64,000 nucleotides of DNA, from assembly GCA_914767715.1 (NCBI GenBank), contig OU612071.1, positions 21,761,681 to 21,825,680 on the forward strand. Direction: 5' to 3'. Under the pieces are notes generated by a model. It did no database searches and was not told the DNA's origin. It saw only the letters and a list, made by a program, of their open reading frames with translations. This stretch comes from Membranipora membranacea (Eukaryota > Bryozoa > Gymnolaemata > Cheilostomatida > Membraniporidae). This document shows, one piece after another, positions 45,277 through 57,400 of this stretch (its first letter is position 1; every line of letters begins with the position of its first letter). The position numbers were made by a program, and so were the translations under genes.

Positions 45277-48200
45277 TTACAATTGGTGAACTAGGGCCTG
45301 CACTATTGTCATGCCCTCGACTGTCATTTTGAAACATTTCCTATCAAGTTTGTTGGCTGATACATACTCTAGGACTGTCTCCAAAACATTAATGCGGTAT
45401 ATATCTATCAAGGATGATGGGCACGGTTTCATGAAATAATCTGATTTGCTCAGATATTTTCTACAGAGATAGGATTTCGTAACCTGGCCGTCAGAGTCAT
45501 TTACAAATCTCACTCTTAGAAGATCTACAATGTCCCCGCCTTTTGTGAGATAAACATTGTTTGGTGCCTGTGTCCTTATAACGTGCACGTGTTTTTTATG
45601 TACCAGAAGCTGATTTTTGGATGACAAATTTTCCAATTCGCCCAATCGTGCCATTCTCTCAACTAGTGGATTTTTACGTTGCCTTACTAACCTCTTTATA
45701 TGCTGCATATAGTTTTCAAATTCGAATGCAATGTGGAGTAGTGAATGGATATTATAAACCAAATGATGTTCCCCATAAAGAGGCTCAATTCTTTGAACGA
45801 AGTATTCCAGTAGCTCATGGGCAAACTCCCAGTACTCTCCAGCCATAGATGAATTTAGAAGCATTGTTATGGCGACTGAGAGGCACTGAAAGTGATCATA
45901 CTGATCTTTGCTCAAATGATTTTTCAAAACAATTTTATCAGTGTATAACAAAAAGTTGCGAAACTCAGTAGCTTTAAAGTGTGGTAAATGCTTCAGAGAC
46001 CTAGGTTTACGGGCTAGCTCTCTTGGTGCTTGCTTAGATATGTGAGTAAGAAGGTCATTGATGGCAGTAACAGAACGAAAATTCAGGCGTCCACGACCTT
46101 TTTTTTCATTGATCCATATACTCAAGAGTCTCCACTGGGTACCAAGAAGAACTTGGTGCATATAATCTATAGGGAAGGCATTTATCATATCTAGCTGTTG
46201 AATTTTTATGAAGGGTGTGGGTCCTGTGTGGTGTTCATCATTTGTTTTGGCTCTGAATGATTCATCAGTTCGAAGAATGAGGTTTCTTATCTGAGGATAG
46301 GTTACTTTCATAAATTTGTGTGAATAAACACCTCGTATTTGGCACCCATCACACCCAAAATATCCAGAGAATGACTCAATTCCTTTGCACATAGCCCTAG
46401 CTGGGGCATCACACACCACTTGAAAAAGCCCAACAGGCACAACACGTGATGAGTAGGCAAATCCATGGGCAATCATATTTTGAATCTCCTCAAGTGTCTG
46501 GTTTAGATATGCCAAATCGCTAGGTTTCGCAGAGGTTAAACACATAGCTACTGGAAATACTCCAAACTCAGGTGCATCATATACCTTGCATGAAATTGGC
46601 CACAGGGAAGTTGAGAGAGATCCACTTTTGGAAATTGGCAAACCATCTATATTCATCACCAGTCTGATGCTAGGAAGCAATGGGTGTGCAGTCAAGAGTT
46701 TGGTGAGCGTCCTCTTGAATCCAAAAAAAGTGATATTGTCCTCCAGACATATTCAATGGTTTTTCTACACTTTCTGTGCCTAGCAGTGTTCTTGCCGTTC
46801 GAGGCAAGTTCGCATGACCATTGGAGTGCAGTATTTTCAGTAGAATATCCACTGATCGGTGAGTGCATTTGAATTCCAGGGCCCACTGCTGAAGTTCTCC
46901 TCTCAGCTTTTCTCCAGAGTCACTAATCGTTTCCTCCTCAGTTGATGAATATGTATTCTCGGTAGGGTCAGACTCCTGTAAATATAGAGTTAAATAAATT
47001 CACAAATTGTTATTATTTTTCCTGCTAATTTGAGCACCTACAATATCAGCAGTCTTTCCATACAATCTAGGTAAGGCATATCCTCTTGCTAAACTCAACC
47101 TGATGGATACATACTACTATCAGTGTTTCCCCCTGTCATGTAGCGGGATTAAATAGCATTGCAGATGGCAATCAAGTTAATACGAGAAAAGTGTGGCCCA
47201 GCTAAGCGTAGACAAGCCCTCAGCCATGCATAAAAAATTCCTGGGCTATTCTTCAGTTCAAATTTTGAGTTACATTTCTATGCGAGCAATGGAAACATGC
47301 AAACCAATGACCTTATACAGTATTAGTTGACCTCAATATTGAATAGCAATAACATTCACCATGAATTTTGAGATCGGCCTCGATCTCGAAATATGCAGCC
47401 ATTCCCATGATAGAGCTGAGAAAAAAAACATCAAAAATATCTGCCGCTGGGATTTGAACCCCAGCCTCCAGTGTCAAAGTATTTGATGCTAACTGGAGCC
47501 TCGCAAGGCCGCTGTAGTGCAAGCTAATATATGCGAGCTACACCTTGGACCTCAGGCCAATCTTGGAGCAATTTCCATAGCTCGAGGACCATCGAAATTA
47601 GCCTCAAAGTGAACTCTAAATTAACATGGAAACACAGTGAATATGAGGTCATGCCTGTCACCAAAAACAGTGATCTTGCGCATGATGGCACACTTTTCAA
47701 CCTGGTCAACACCTGCCAAGCAACAGTTCAATGAAACAAGTGACCCTAAAGTGACCCTCAGGCTGACCCTAAAGTGACATAGTGTCCAGACTATTTGTCA
47801 TTATCTTGTAAATAAATATATTAGGAGTTTATTGACATAGAAGGGGTCAATCCCCCCATGTTGAGATCAGAAATTGATGTGGACAATTGCATAGCTAGAA
47901 TCACAGAGTAAGGATATAAAGAGGGGACACTTCAATGATAGTTATAGTTCCTGTGGTTTTTGATTCATAGGGGGGAACTCATGTGCAACATGATGCCAAA
48001 AACTCATTATTCTCTATGTGTTACAATGGCAATTTTTGTTGCAGACATACCTACCTACAATGCGGGTCACAATTCATTCTGTATCTAACCTAAAGAATGA
48101 TTTCAGACTTTTTTGAAATGTCCAATATTCACATATACGCCATATTGTTGCCATTTTGTGATAGGATACATAGGCCATGAGGTATCTGAGCACGACTTAC

Positions 48201-48970
48201 CAAAGCCTGTGTTCTCTCTGGAGTTGAGTGGTCCCTATATCTGCATGGTGTGTTCAAATCTGATAAATCTTCAACCTAAACATATCAAAAAACATAGAGC
48301 CATGCAGGACCAATTTTTAAATACAGTCGCTCAATACACTGAACAATAAAATTAAATCCCAGATATACCTCCAAAATATCAAATGTCACCCATTTTAATC
48401 AATACTTTGTGAACCTTTAGCATTATGCATTATAAAAACAGGGAAGGTTGTACTGACAGGAGACATCCACCCGACCGTCCAGTTGGTTTTCAAGGTTTCT
48501 CATAAGGTGTCTTAAAAAAATGAAATAATAAAAACTTACAAATCCCTCAGCTTTGTGGATGGAATCTGGGGCGTCTTTGCAGTGATAGATCATCTCATTC
48601 TGATCATTTGGAATTGGTTCCAGCTCCTAAAATTGTATGAATAGGAATTATTATCTTAAAATCTGAATTACACTGGGCATGACATGTTGTGTTTCAGTGT
48701 TCTCCACAAGATATTATATTGTGGCATTGATTTCAATTGATTTATCTCCACCATCACTTTTGCAGTGATAACACCACTGGAATGGAGGAAGCTCAATTTT
48801 ACAATGAAATCTCCAGCCAGGCTACAGTAGTTACGAACTCTCGTGCTTACCTCTTCGATACTTTCATCCAAAATCCAGCTAACTTTTCTCTTCTTTGCCC
48901 TATATGCTGCCATCCAACGGGCTTTGTATGCTTTCCTTTTGATGCTGCTCATTATGACGATAAATATCAA
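45277..48970 (-). CDS. CACTA/EnSpm-like transposase (Transposase_21 type), frameshifted
   Basis: Exon 1 starts at an ATG at 48970 (MSSIKRKAYKARWMAAYRAK, very basic) and probably ends at 48803 (ATT/GTAAAA). Exon 2 is 48626-48540 (ELEPIPNDQNEMIYHC part) with a GTAAGT donor. Exon 3 runs from 46975 to the stop at 45277; exons 2 and 3 join in phase 0. Exon 3 carries SVDILLKILHSNGHANLPR, the NIDGLPISKSGSLSTSLWPI block that matches the DGxxP...WP block of plant CACTA transposases and holds a likely catalytic Asp, FGCDGC, then NAFPIDYMHQVLLGTQWRLL and the YNIHSLLH region. The frame breaks at a run of seven A on the plus strand (46723-46729); one base fewer would join both parts. From 46695 on, 472 codons are uninterrupted. 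The protein would act on the transposon ends in the nucleus. Confidence 0.8.
47438..48283 (-). mobile_element. tRNA-tailed mobile unit, copy 2, inside a transposase intron
   Basis: Near-identical to 40571-41414 and flanked by ATCAAAAA at 47430-47437 and 48284-48291. Box B (GGTTCAAATCC) is intact near 47450-47460. Box A is lost: the segment is replaced by AACTGGAGCC. It sits in the intron 46976-48539 of the transposase gene, so it arrived after the transposon, or within its recent ancestor. Confidence 0.75.
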
Positions 48971-49619
48971 CTTAACTTCACAAGATTAATCCATTCAGTT
49001 CCCAAAGTGTCTGCTATAGGTAGTGAGTACAAGATCACGCCACAAAATCACGACATTCTCATTGTAGCCTCCTACCATAATATGTTATCTTTACTTCCTA
49101 AATTCCTGGTGTCTGATAATAGGATCATGAGTCCTAAGCAACTTTGTCCGCTTTGTCCATCCAATGGAAATAATGACTTAGCCTATTATAATTTGTTTCT
49201 GTACTGCCTAAAACCCTGTGTGACTGATATAATGAATTATAATTTGTAAACAACTTGTTAAACTGAAAAGTGAAGTCTGCTTTTATTTTGTCCATCCAAA
49301 GGAAATAATGACTTTTCCTATAATCTCTTACAAGTACTGCCCAAAATCCTGTGTGACTGATAATAGCAAAGATAATAGTACAATCATCGCTGTATTGTAA
49401 ACAACTTGTCACATGAAGAGTGGAACCTGCTTTGTTCATCAAATGGACATAATGACTTATCCAGAAGAATGCATATTGTGGTGTGAAGTGCTCAAAGACA
49501 CATGTTTTTCAGTTCTACTTCACCAAAGATTATAAATACTCATTGAATTTACTCAACAGCCAACATTCGTTAGCAGGCCTTTCATTTACCTAGACATAAT
49601 TTTCAACCCGCACTCATAA
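48971..49619. promoter_or_regulatory. Shared upstream region of the divergent transposase and DUF4806 genes
   Basis: Lies between the first exons of the two genes and would have to hold both promoters, unless the first DUF4806 exon is further upstream. Most of it is the tandem array at 49152-49470. No TATA box can be tied to a start by eye. Confidence 0.4.
49152..49470. repeat. Tandem array of about 140-bp units between divergent genes
   Basis: Units start at about 49152, 49287 and 49431 with TTTGTCCATCCAATGGAAAT or a close variant. Each full unit also contains CCTGTGTGACTGATA and TGTAAACAACTTGT. The third unit is partial. Confidence 0.8.
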
Positions 49620-52600
49620 ATTTGGAAAGCAACCTATCATGGATTCTTTGTTGCTGATTTTGTAAGCGAAACCCCCGGAAGGAAAGGAACTGTCGGCATA
49701 GTCAGTCATAATTGGATTAAGTCCATGGCTAAGGAGAATAAAACAAGTATTATGGTATGTATGAGTATAAAATGTAACTCTTCTTTGTGTCACCTTGTCA
49801 TGTAAAGTTTCACAGGGAATGCTGTTTGTCATGCAAGTCAAAAATATCATCCTTGTGAACATATTGTTTTATTGGTAATACTGACTAAAAGTAAATGTAT
49901 TTTTTATGTGCAATAAAAGAGTTAGCTAATTGGTGCAAGCTACACCTGAATTGGTATGATAGAATGATGTGCAAGGCAGTCATCAAAAACACCTGTACCT
50001 GTACCTCTGTTATTACACCTAATCTTTTTTTTTCAGAGTTGCTACTACCCTGAGAAGATGCCTAATCAGAAATCACTGCTGAGCAACCATGCACACCCCG
50101 ATCCGGAGACCTGGACACTTAATAACAATGTTCAAGCTCTCAAACAATTAGGTAAGTTTCGAACTTTTGATATGTGATTTCATCTTGAACAGCAGAATCA
50201 AGAATAAACATCAGGATAAATATTTTGAGTGCCAGTAATTTACACTATGTCCAAAGCAAATTGTAGTACTGTTATCATTGGACAGGGTATTGAAATAATT
50301 AGATTGAATCAATATTAAATAGTGATTAGTATTAGAAGTGTAATTTGTTGTTATTTTTTGACCAAGTGTGAAATTCAATTGATTGGAACCAAAATAATCT
50401 ATTTCAAGCCTGTAGAGTGGGGCTCCCTGCACACAAAGCTGTCATCAATTTCTGTGGAGCAAAATAGGGCAATCTTCAATTTTAAAACTGTCATCTTCAG
50501 AATAAATTCTTCAAAACAACTGATTGACTGAACCTAATCTGTAGAACTGAGCCAGCATTGGGAAAAAGTTTAAAAGTAAATGGGGAAATTCTCTCCTCTT
50601 CAGTAGTCTAGCTAGTATAGCAGCAATTGAAATGGTTTTGTGGTTCTATTAGAAAACCACTAGATCAGTTTTTGTTATCAATATCAAACTAGCTGCGAGT
50701 CAATCGGGCTTACCTTTTTTGATGACCTCATTCATAATTGATCACTAGTTTCAAGCTGGTTTAAATTTGAGATACATTCTGTTATTTGTAGATACACTGG
50801 AAGAGGCAGATTATTATGCAACGAAGGCGACAGGGACTGAAAAACTGACAACTGGTAAGTTCTTCATGACAACTAGCCTCATGTGCAAGGCTTCTAAATT
50901 CAATTTCTCTAAAAATGTGTCTACACATTTGGTATGTGCCGGTTTTAATTGTGGCATTCCCTGATATTTTTTTCTGTCAGCTTGAAATACAAGATATCCC
51001 CCAAAATCAGCTAGGTTTTGACATTCACCTGGCATCCTGCTCAGATCTGTTTTTTTTTCAGACACCAGCGGAACAGCATTTATGTTTCGAATTAAGCCAC
51101 CAGCAAATAGTGTCAGAAATATCACTGCTCTCAGGCTTCTCAAGGCTATTATCAATCTATTTTGGCATTGTGTAATGTTTTAATACTTCTTCTAATACTT
51201 TGTTTTTAGATGATGAAGTGTTAAAAGGGAACTCTTAACCCCACAACCCATTTAGACCTAGTGATATAAATAATTTCCTTGTTACTCATTTATTGTAGAA
51301 ACAGAAATAATGCACAGCCTGCAAAGGATAGAAGGTAAGGCAAAACTTGTAAGACTCGGGGGAAGTGGCTGCTTGGGTTATTTGTCCCCAATAAGATGCG
51401 TATTTAGGTGTTTAGAGCTGCACATACCTATATTGTATGCCACTAACAGTTACCCTGGACAGCTTGTATTATGGTTATCACTGTCATATCGTGATCATAT
51501 TGTTTTTATTTCTCAGTAAAATGTTCCCGCAGTTTGGGGTCAGCATCAAAAATGTTCAGTTTTTAATTTAGTAGAGTGAACTTTTTTTGGCTGATTTTCA
51601 GGTATGAGAAAGAGTCTATAAATCAGGTTTATTTATTTTCTAGATTGGGTTGAAAGCATTGACCGACGGTGGATCAGAAAGCAAGCAGGACCAATTTAAC
51701 GACTATCTTTTAGACCCACTGGAAAGTGTGGATGAATTTGATGGTTTTGAAGGGGAACTAATTGGCGACAAAGCTAAACGCAACAGATTTGTAAGTACTT
51801 GAGGAATTTAAAAAAGAGATGCCAAATGATGCCATGACCTAAGGGGTAAATGGGGATAAATATGGCAAAAACTGATGGTAGTCAGTGATGGATATTGTCT
51901 CTATTCATATATTTGCCGAGTTGTTGAGAAATGTACGGAAATAATCTAAGCGAAATTTTCTAATACCAATTTGATCACCTATTAATAATTTGACATGTTA
52001 ACTAATTTTTGGCGCTGAGAAGCTCTACAAATACTTACAATGTCACTTGTTCCATCAGATAGAGAAGTGTCGGTAAGTCCCTAGCAGGCACTTAGTAAAG
52101 TATGATAATTATTTTGTCTGCATTTTTTAGTTAAGTTACATCAAAACCATTGGCGGCAAATCGGCTGATGAATGTGTTCTCAGGGCCATGAAGAGGATCG
52201 GATCAAACATGGTTTGGTCTGACTTTTCTCTCCATGGAACTGAGATTAAAATTGCCTTTGATGCAACACGGATATATCATGGAATAGGCAGTAAGTAAAT
52301 ATTCATACACTTCCAGCTTCAGATTGTATAATTTGAAATATTGGAATGCCGTGCAACGTCACATGCTTGTCAGTTGTAAACATTGAAACATGCATTTATT
52401 GATCGGTTGTAAAATACAATGTAATGGCCTTCATAAACTCAAGCAAGCTACTTGGCTTGAGTGTTTTACAAGGATCGGCTGTATGTTATTTCTGAATAAA
52501 AAACTGAAATCCGTTCCATCAACCATGCATAAATAGCCATATATGCTTGTTCAGGGTCAGGTCCCCTAATCTATATAATATGTTTCAGTTGTTGTTTATA

Positions 52601-53323
52601 ATGTTATGGCTTAGTTTTCATTGCGCAATACATTTAAGTAATGAGCTACTAGCTAGATAATATCCCATCCAGGAGAAGCTTTCTGTCATGTGAATGAAAG
52701 TATAGGGAAGTAAGACTTTGATTTAATTTATCATATTTATCAAATTGATATTCTATTGTGTTGTAGGAGCACTGATACAGCAAGGTTATACCCAGAAGGT
52801 GATCGATCTCAAGATAGCTGACGTTCTGAGAGCTGCCCCTCACCAAAAGGGTGGCAAAAATACAAGGTAACTTGTTTGAAAGACTTGACATTTATGATAA
52901 GAGTTTCCTCAATTGAATATTCATAATCCTATACATGTTTTGCGTGCAAGTATTTTGGCAAGCATTAGTAATTTCAAAGGAGTGACTCTTGGATCACCAA
53001 TTGATTTTTTGACATTTGGCATTTTGGAATTAAATTTTACTGGGAGTTGTAGTGACGCTGACAAAGGGCAAACAACTCAGTATTCACATAATATACCTTT
53101 TCTCACATTGTCCCTTACCACTTATAAATAGTTGCTGAATTTTTTTTAATTCTTTCATTATCTACCGATCTGAAATGGAATTTATTGTGAATATATATAT
53201 ATAATATGTCCCTTTACTACTATCTGTTACAGCCTCCGTCTAACAGGGCACAAAAAGAATCGACGAGGTGTTTTGAAGATTCCGATGGGTAGTTTTCAAA
53301 CTCCTCCCGAGTTCCGATATTAA
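49620..53323 (+). CDS. DUF4806 domain protein, eight exons
   Basis: Exons: up to 49754 (start unknown, open from 49620), 50037-50151, 50792-50854, 51299-51334, 51644-51790, 52131-52290, 52767-52866, 53233-53323. All have GT...AG limits, and phases agree except between exons 4 and 5. There a weaker acceptor at 51656 would restore the frame, or a small exon is missing. The N-terminal part reads FFVADFVSETPGRKGTVGIV, SHNWIKS and then CYYPEK. This is the usual opening of DUF4806 proteins (VVEF..W...CYWP). The C-terminal part is the DUF4806 domain itself: YLLDPLESVDEFDGFEGELI, YIKTIGGKSADECVLRAMKR and ADVLRAA. About 280 residues are seen, and the end is basic (GHKKNRR). The biochemical role of DUF4806 is unknown. 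As partner of a transposase it may bind DNA or regulate; that is inference. The Met-containing first exon was not found. Confidence 0.8.
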
Positions 53324-53813
53324 ACACTTTAATCTTATTCCCTTATCTTCAAAAGTTTTGGCATCATTTTAATGGTAATTGAATTCCCCATGCACTGCAT
53401 CAGATATTAAAACTTATTTTGACACCTTTTTTAGTGGTTATTAATTAATAAAATGCAGAATTATTACATGTTGATTTTCAAATTGATCTTTTAAGATGTT
53501 ATGATCTTATTATGTTGCACACTACTTGTCTTGGATACAGAGTTCAAGAAATTATCATTTCGATTTAATTCTTGACAATTAAAAAATATGCATAGACCGC
53601 TCAAATTCAATTTTTCATGCACAGTATGAAATGATGGGAATCCCACATGAGGTTGCTGTTGTAGCCGTCGCCATTAGATTAGGATGACCTTTTGCATTGA
53701 AATATGTTTTGTTGTAATACTATGGCCATATTGCTAAAACATTACTATGCCATATAAATTGGCTTCCTCTTACGGACAAAACTGCACCATCATTCTTTTT
53801 TCATTCATTATTT

Positions 53814-54330
53814 CATAACATTTTTATAACATCGAAATCTACCGTCACCTGGCGATATTATAACGTTATCGAATAACGTTCTAACGATGTTGGGTAACAA
53901 CATTTGATAAACGTGAATCAATAACATTTTAAATAACATGACCATAACGTTAAAATGTGTCCACAGTTTTCGCAATTATAACATCACACAAAAACGCACT
54001 GGCGAGAAATCTTGAAGGTTATAGCAACGTTATCATCCTGGTATAGGAATGTTGACCATCATTCTGTAATGTTACTTCATAACATTTTTATAACATCGAA
54101 ATCTACTGTCACCTGACGATATTATAACGTTATCGAATAACGTTCTAACGATGTTGGGTTATTGATAAATGTGAATCAATAACATTTGAAATAACATGAC
54201 CATAACGTTAAATTGTGTCCACAGTTTTCGCAATTATAACATCACACAAAAACGCTCTGGCGAGAAATCTTTATAGGTTATAGCAACGTTATTATCCTGG
54301 TATAGGAATGTTGGCAGTTTTCTGGGTAAT
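53814..54330. repeat. Two tandem copies of a 264-bp unit rich in AACGTT
   Basis: CATAACATTTTTATAACATC begins at 53814 and again at 54078. The units share the CGATATTATAACGTTATCGA palindrome-like core and end GGTATAGGAATGTTG. Each unit has several AACGTT or AACGTTAT words and short internal symmetry. Few differences separate the two copies. Confidence 0.9.
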
Positions 54331-54453
54331 GAAATTTAACTAGTCATCGATAGAACATTGCACATTTTTGGTTCAACTTCAGCCTAGAAAGGTACTGATA
54401 CAATGCTACAAGATACTGCTGATATAATATCATGGCCGTTTGAACTAACGCCT

Positions 54454-57400
54454 ACCTGACATTTGTCAATCATAGAGTAAAATACAGCTATGTCCCCTCT
54501 CACTGGTGGGTAAGTAAGAGTGCCTGATGCACGGAGGTTCTCAAAGTCTGAGCATCGGCTTAGGGCCACAGCCAGTTGTCAAGGTCGAGTTAGTTAGGTA
54601 AGTTTTACATGGACGATCTGTATATTCTCCTGGTCCGTGCCAAACGTAGAACAAATTGTCTCCTACAACCTCGAAGTGAGCCGAGGAGAGCCTTTTGACT
54701 TTAATAGATGACCAATCACCTTTGAGGAGCACTGAGATAATGTCATAGTTACATTCCTGTACAACCCCTGCCCTTCCATTAACCAGAATATTGACTCTAT
54801 CGATGTCTGTCGTCAAAATGACATTTCTTCTGTCCTCATTTAACAAGGTACCTGCAAAACGATGTATCCAAATAATAAGCCTACTGTACTACAAACTCAC
54901 TATCACACATCACCCACACTGACCTGTCATCCACCATAGAGGGGACCAGTTTGGACACCTTGACTCTATTTTTGACAAATCTTCTGCGATTTGCCACCAT
55001 GTCTCTTCCTGAATGACGAAACTGGACACACCTATCAACAGGATAGCCATGAATGAAAAGCTGAATAATTTAAAACTAAAGTTAAGGTAATAAGCTGCTT
55101 AATTTGAACAGTCCAACAATTATTTAGATTATTATCACGATTTACACTGGTGTGGTTGAAACTACAGAGCAGTTCATTTTTCGATCTACACGAATCGCAG
55201 ATTTTACAGAATAATCACTTAGGCATTAAAATACTCAGGACACATTGAATGGTTTCGGACCATATTGTACATTATATCTAAATACCCGATAATCGTTGTT
55301 GGTTTCAACAACCAGAAAGAAGAGCGGCAAGGGAGAGCAGGTAGTCTCATATGACACATCCAAACGTACAAGATCATTACCATACTTCTCAAGCAGAACA
55401 CGATGCTCCTCAAAAGAGTTTTTGGCTTCCCTCAAACTTTCCTAAATACACTCGTTCTGCTCTGTTCTCATATTCCCTTTATTTTGATTGGTCGTTGGTA
55501 TCATAACCAAATATAAAATAAATGATGGAACAACTGATAAATCCTATGGACATGGAAACAGCATATTAAAAGCATTTAAAATCTTGAAGATTCGATGAGT
55601 TAATTTTTGTTTTTTTGTCATTATCTTATGCAATTCAAAGGTATTCCTTGCATGATTTCAAAGCTATGTTTTTAGTTTTAATTCATGTATTATAATCTCT
55701 GTATTACGCTGGTTTCCTTGAGTAATATGACTATGAATAGCAAACACATTAAGATCTATCTCGGGAAATACAATTGGATTTACTGTGTCTTTTTGTTTTA
55801 AATATAAGAAAAAAAATTGACTTACAATGTTTTTTCTGAGGCAGTCCTGCACTTCATTGATGATATCTTTGTCATTTGAAAACAGATAACGTATTTTTCC
55901 ACGATTTGATAAAGACCAAAATAAAATGGCAAATGTATATATATAAATGAAATTTAAACTTTAAAAATCAGATTGCCACAATGTACGTTTGTTATGACAA
56001 GACATAGGCATCTGCTTATGGTTCCAATAGGACAGCCTTTTTACAATATTGCAAATGGTTGCACATTTAAGTATGGTGTTCACACCAATATAATTTGTGT
56101 GAAATCGCCAGGGAACCAGTCAACCAATCACAATCACACAAACATTGTTGTAGGTACTGGTACGCTCAAAAATATGTAATGATTACCTAAACTATACCCA
56201 ATCTACCAATGCTAAAACCCATTTGCTAAACAAAGACAAGCAGTGGGAGTGAATAATATAATGATAAATAAGTGTCAGAGTTACCTTATGCAACTGATCG
56301 GAACTACTTTTTACCATTACAACATGATAGAGCACACCAAACATTTACCTTCCTCTTTTGTCCTCTGGCTCTGTTTATTTAAGTGATACTTGTCTGTCTT
56401 TTTAAGCAACTCTTATGGAGACGTAACGAACTCTGTCCGAGGACAGTTGAAATGTCAGAGGAGCCATTTGAACTTCTAGAACTAGCACAGTGCTGAATGT
56501 TTGGCAGTCCTTGAGTGGCTGCAGTGTTTTCTGGTTCTTTTGAGGGATCTAGCAGTTGCCATAGAGAAGCCCTCTCATATACTAAGGTTACGCTTGTTTT
56601 TTGAGTTGGTATGAGTGAATCAGTAGCTTGTGTGCAAATGAAACGAAGGAAACACTGCTCCTCAGTCCCAAATGACTTCTCTCCAACATGCTCGAAAGCA
56701 TTGATTAGTATTACAATTTCTGGTTTTGATAACACCGATATCAGGAATGAGAATGTTCTGGAATTACAGGATGTTTGCTGAAAAAAAGCAACGGTATACT
56801 ACTATCTCTTTTATCTGATATCACTTTGTTCTCCGCTACCATCATTTACTTGCTCTCTGTAAGAATATTTGGGGCATCTGCTCTGATCATATGTCACCTA
56901 ACAATATTTCGGGTTTATGGCGATATTGTTAATTTCTACATGCACCGATTTATCAAGGTAATTTAGTAAATGTCTTTATCTAAAATGAAAAAACTTCCCA
57001 TGTTACAATGCATAATACTTCACATTGTTTGATATTATACAAAGTTAAATTATTAAGAGGTCATTGAGGCATTGTTTGTCTGATATATTGCATAGAACTG
57101 GTTGTGATAACAATGTTGACAGGAATGACCTGGAATAACAGTTTGTATGCAGATGAATGGCAACGGAATACCACAATCACCTTTACCTGATGTCACTTTG
57201 TTCTCCGCCACCATCATGTTATCGCTATTTGTTAGCATGTGGAAGTCATCCGCCCGGATTTCATGGGTTTTAGCTGTCACCAAACAATTATTTGGGTATA
57301 TTGCAATATATGAAGTATCAAAAATGAAACATACTACACACTTTATAAGGCACGCACGCTACTTCTAGGATACAATTGCAAGGTCAGGTCATTGAATATG

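Larger units (their letters stand above)
45277..53642. mobile_element. CACTA/EnSpm-like element with two divergent genes (limits uncertain)
   Basis: A Transposase_21-type transposase on the minus strand and a DUF4806 gene on the plus strand face away from each other across 48971-49619. Partial copies of the plus-strand half elsewhere in the window end at the point matching 53642, which I take as a provisional right limit. The left limit and terminal repeats were not seen. In plant CACTA elements two products, a transposase and an accessory DNA-binding protein, are needed; a similar division is possible here but is inference. Confidence 0.55.

Noticed and set aside
48737-49249. 170-codon plus-strand frame
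   Set aside because: It is antisense to transposase exon 1, whose basic SIKRKAYKARWMAAYRAKKR sequence is far more protein-like, and it runs into the tandem array.
52649-52891. 80-codon minus-strand frame
   Set aside because: Antisense to DUF4806 exon 7, which has clear splice sites and domain match.
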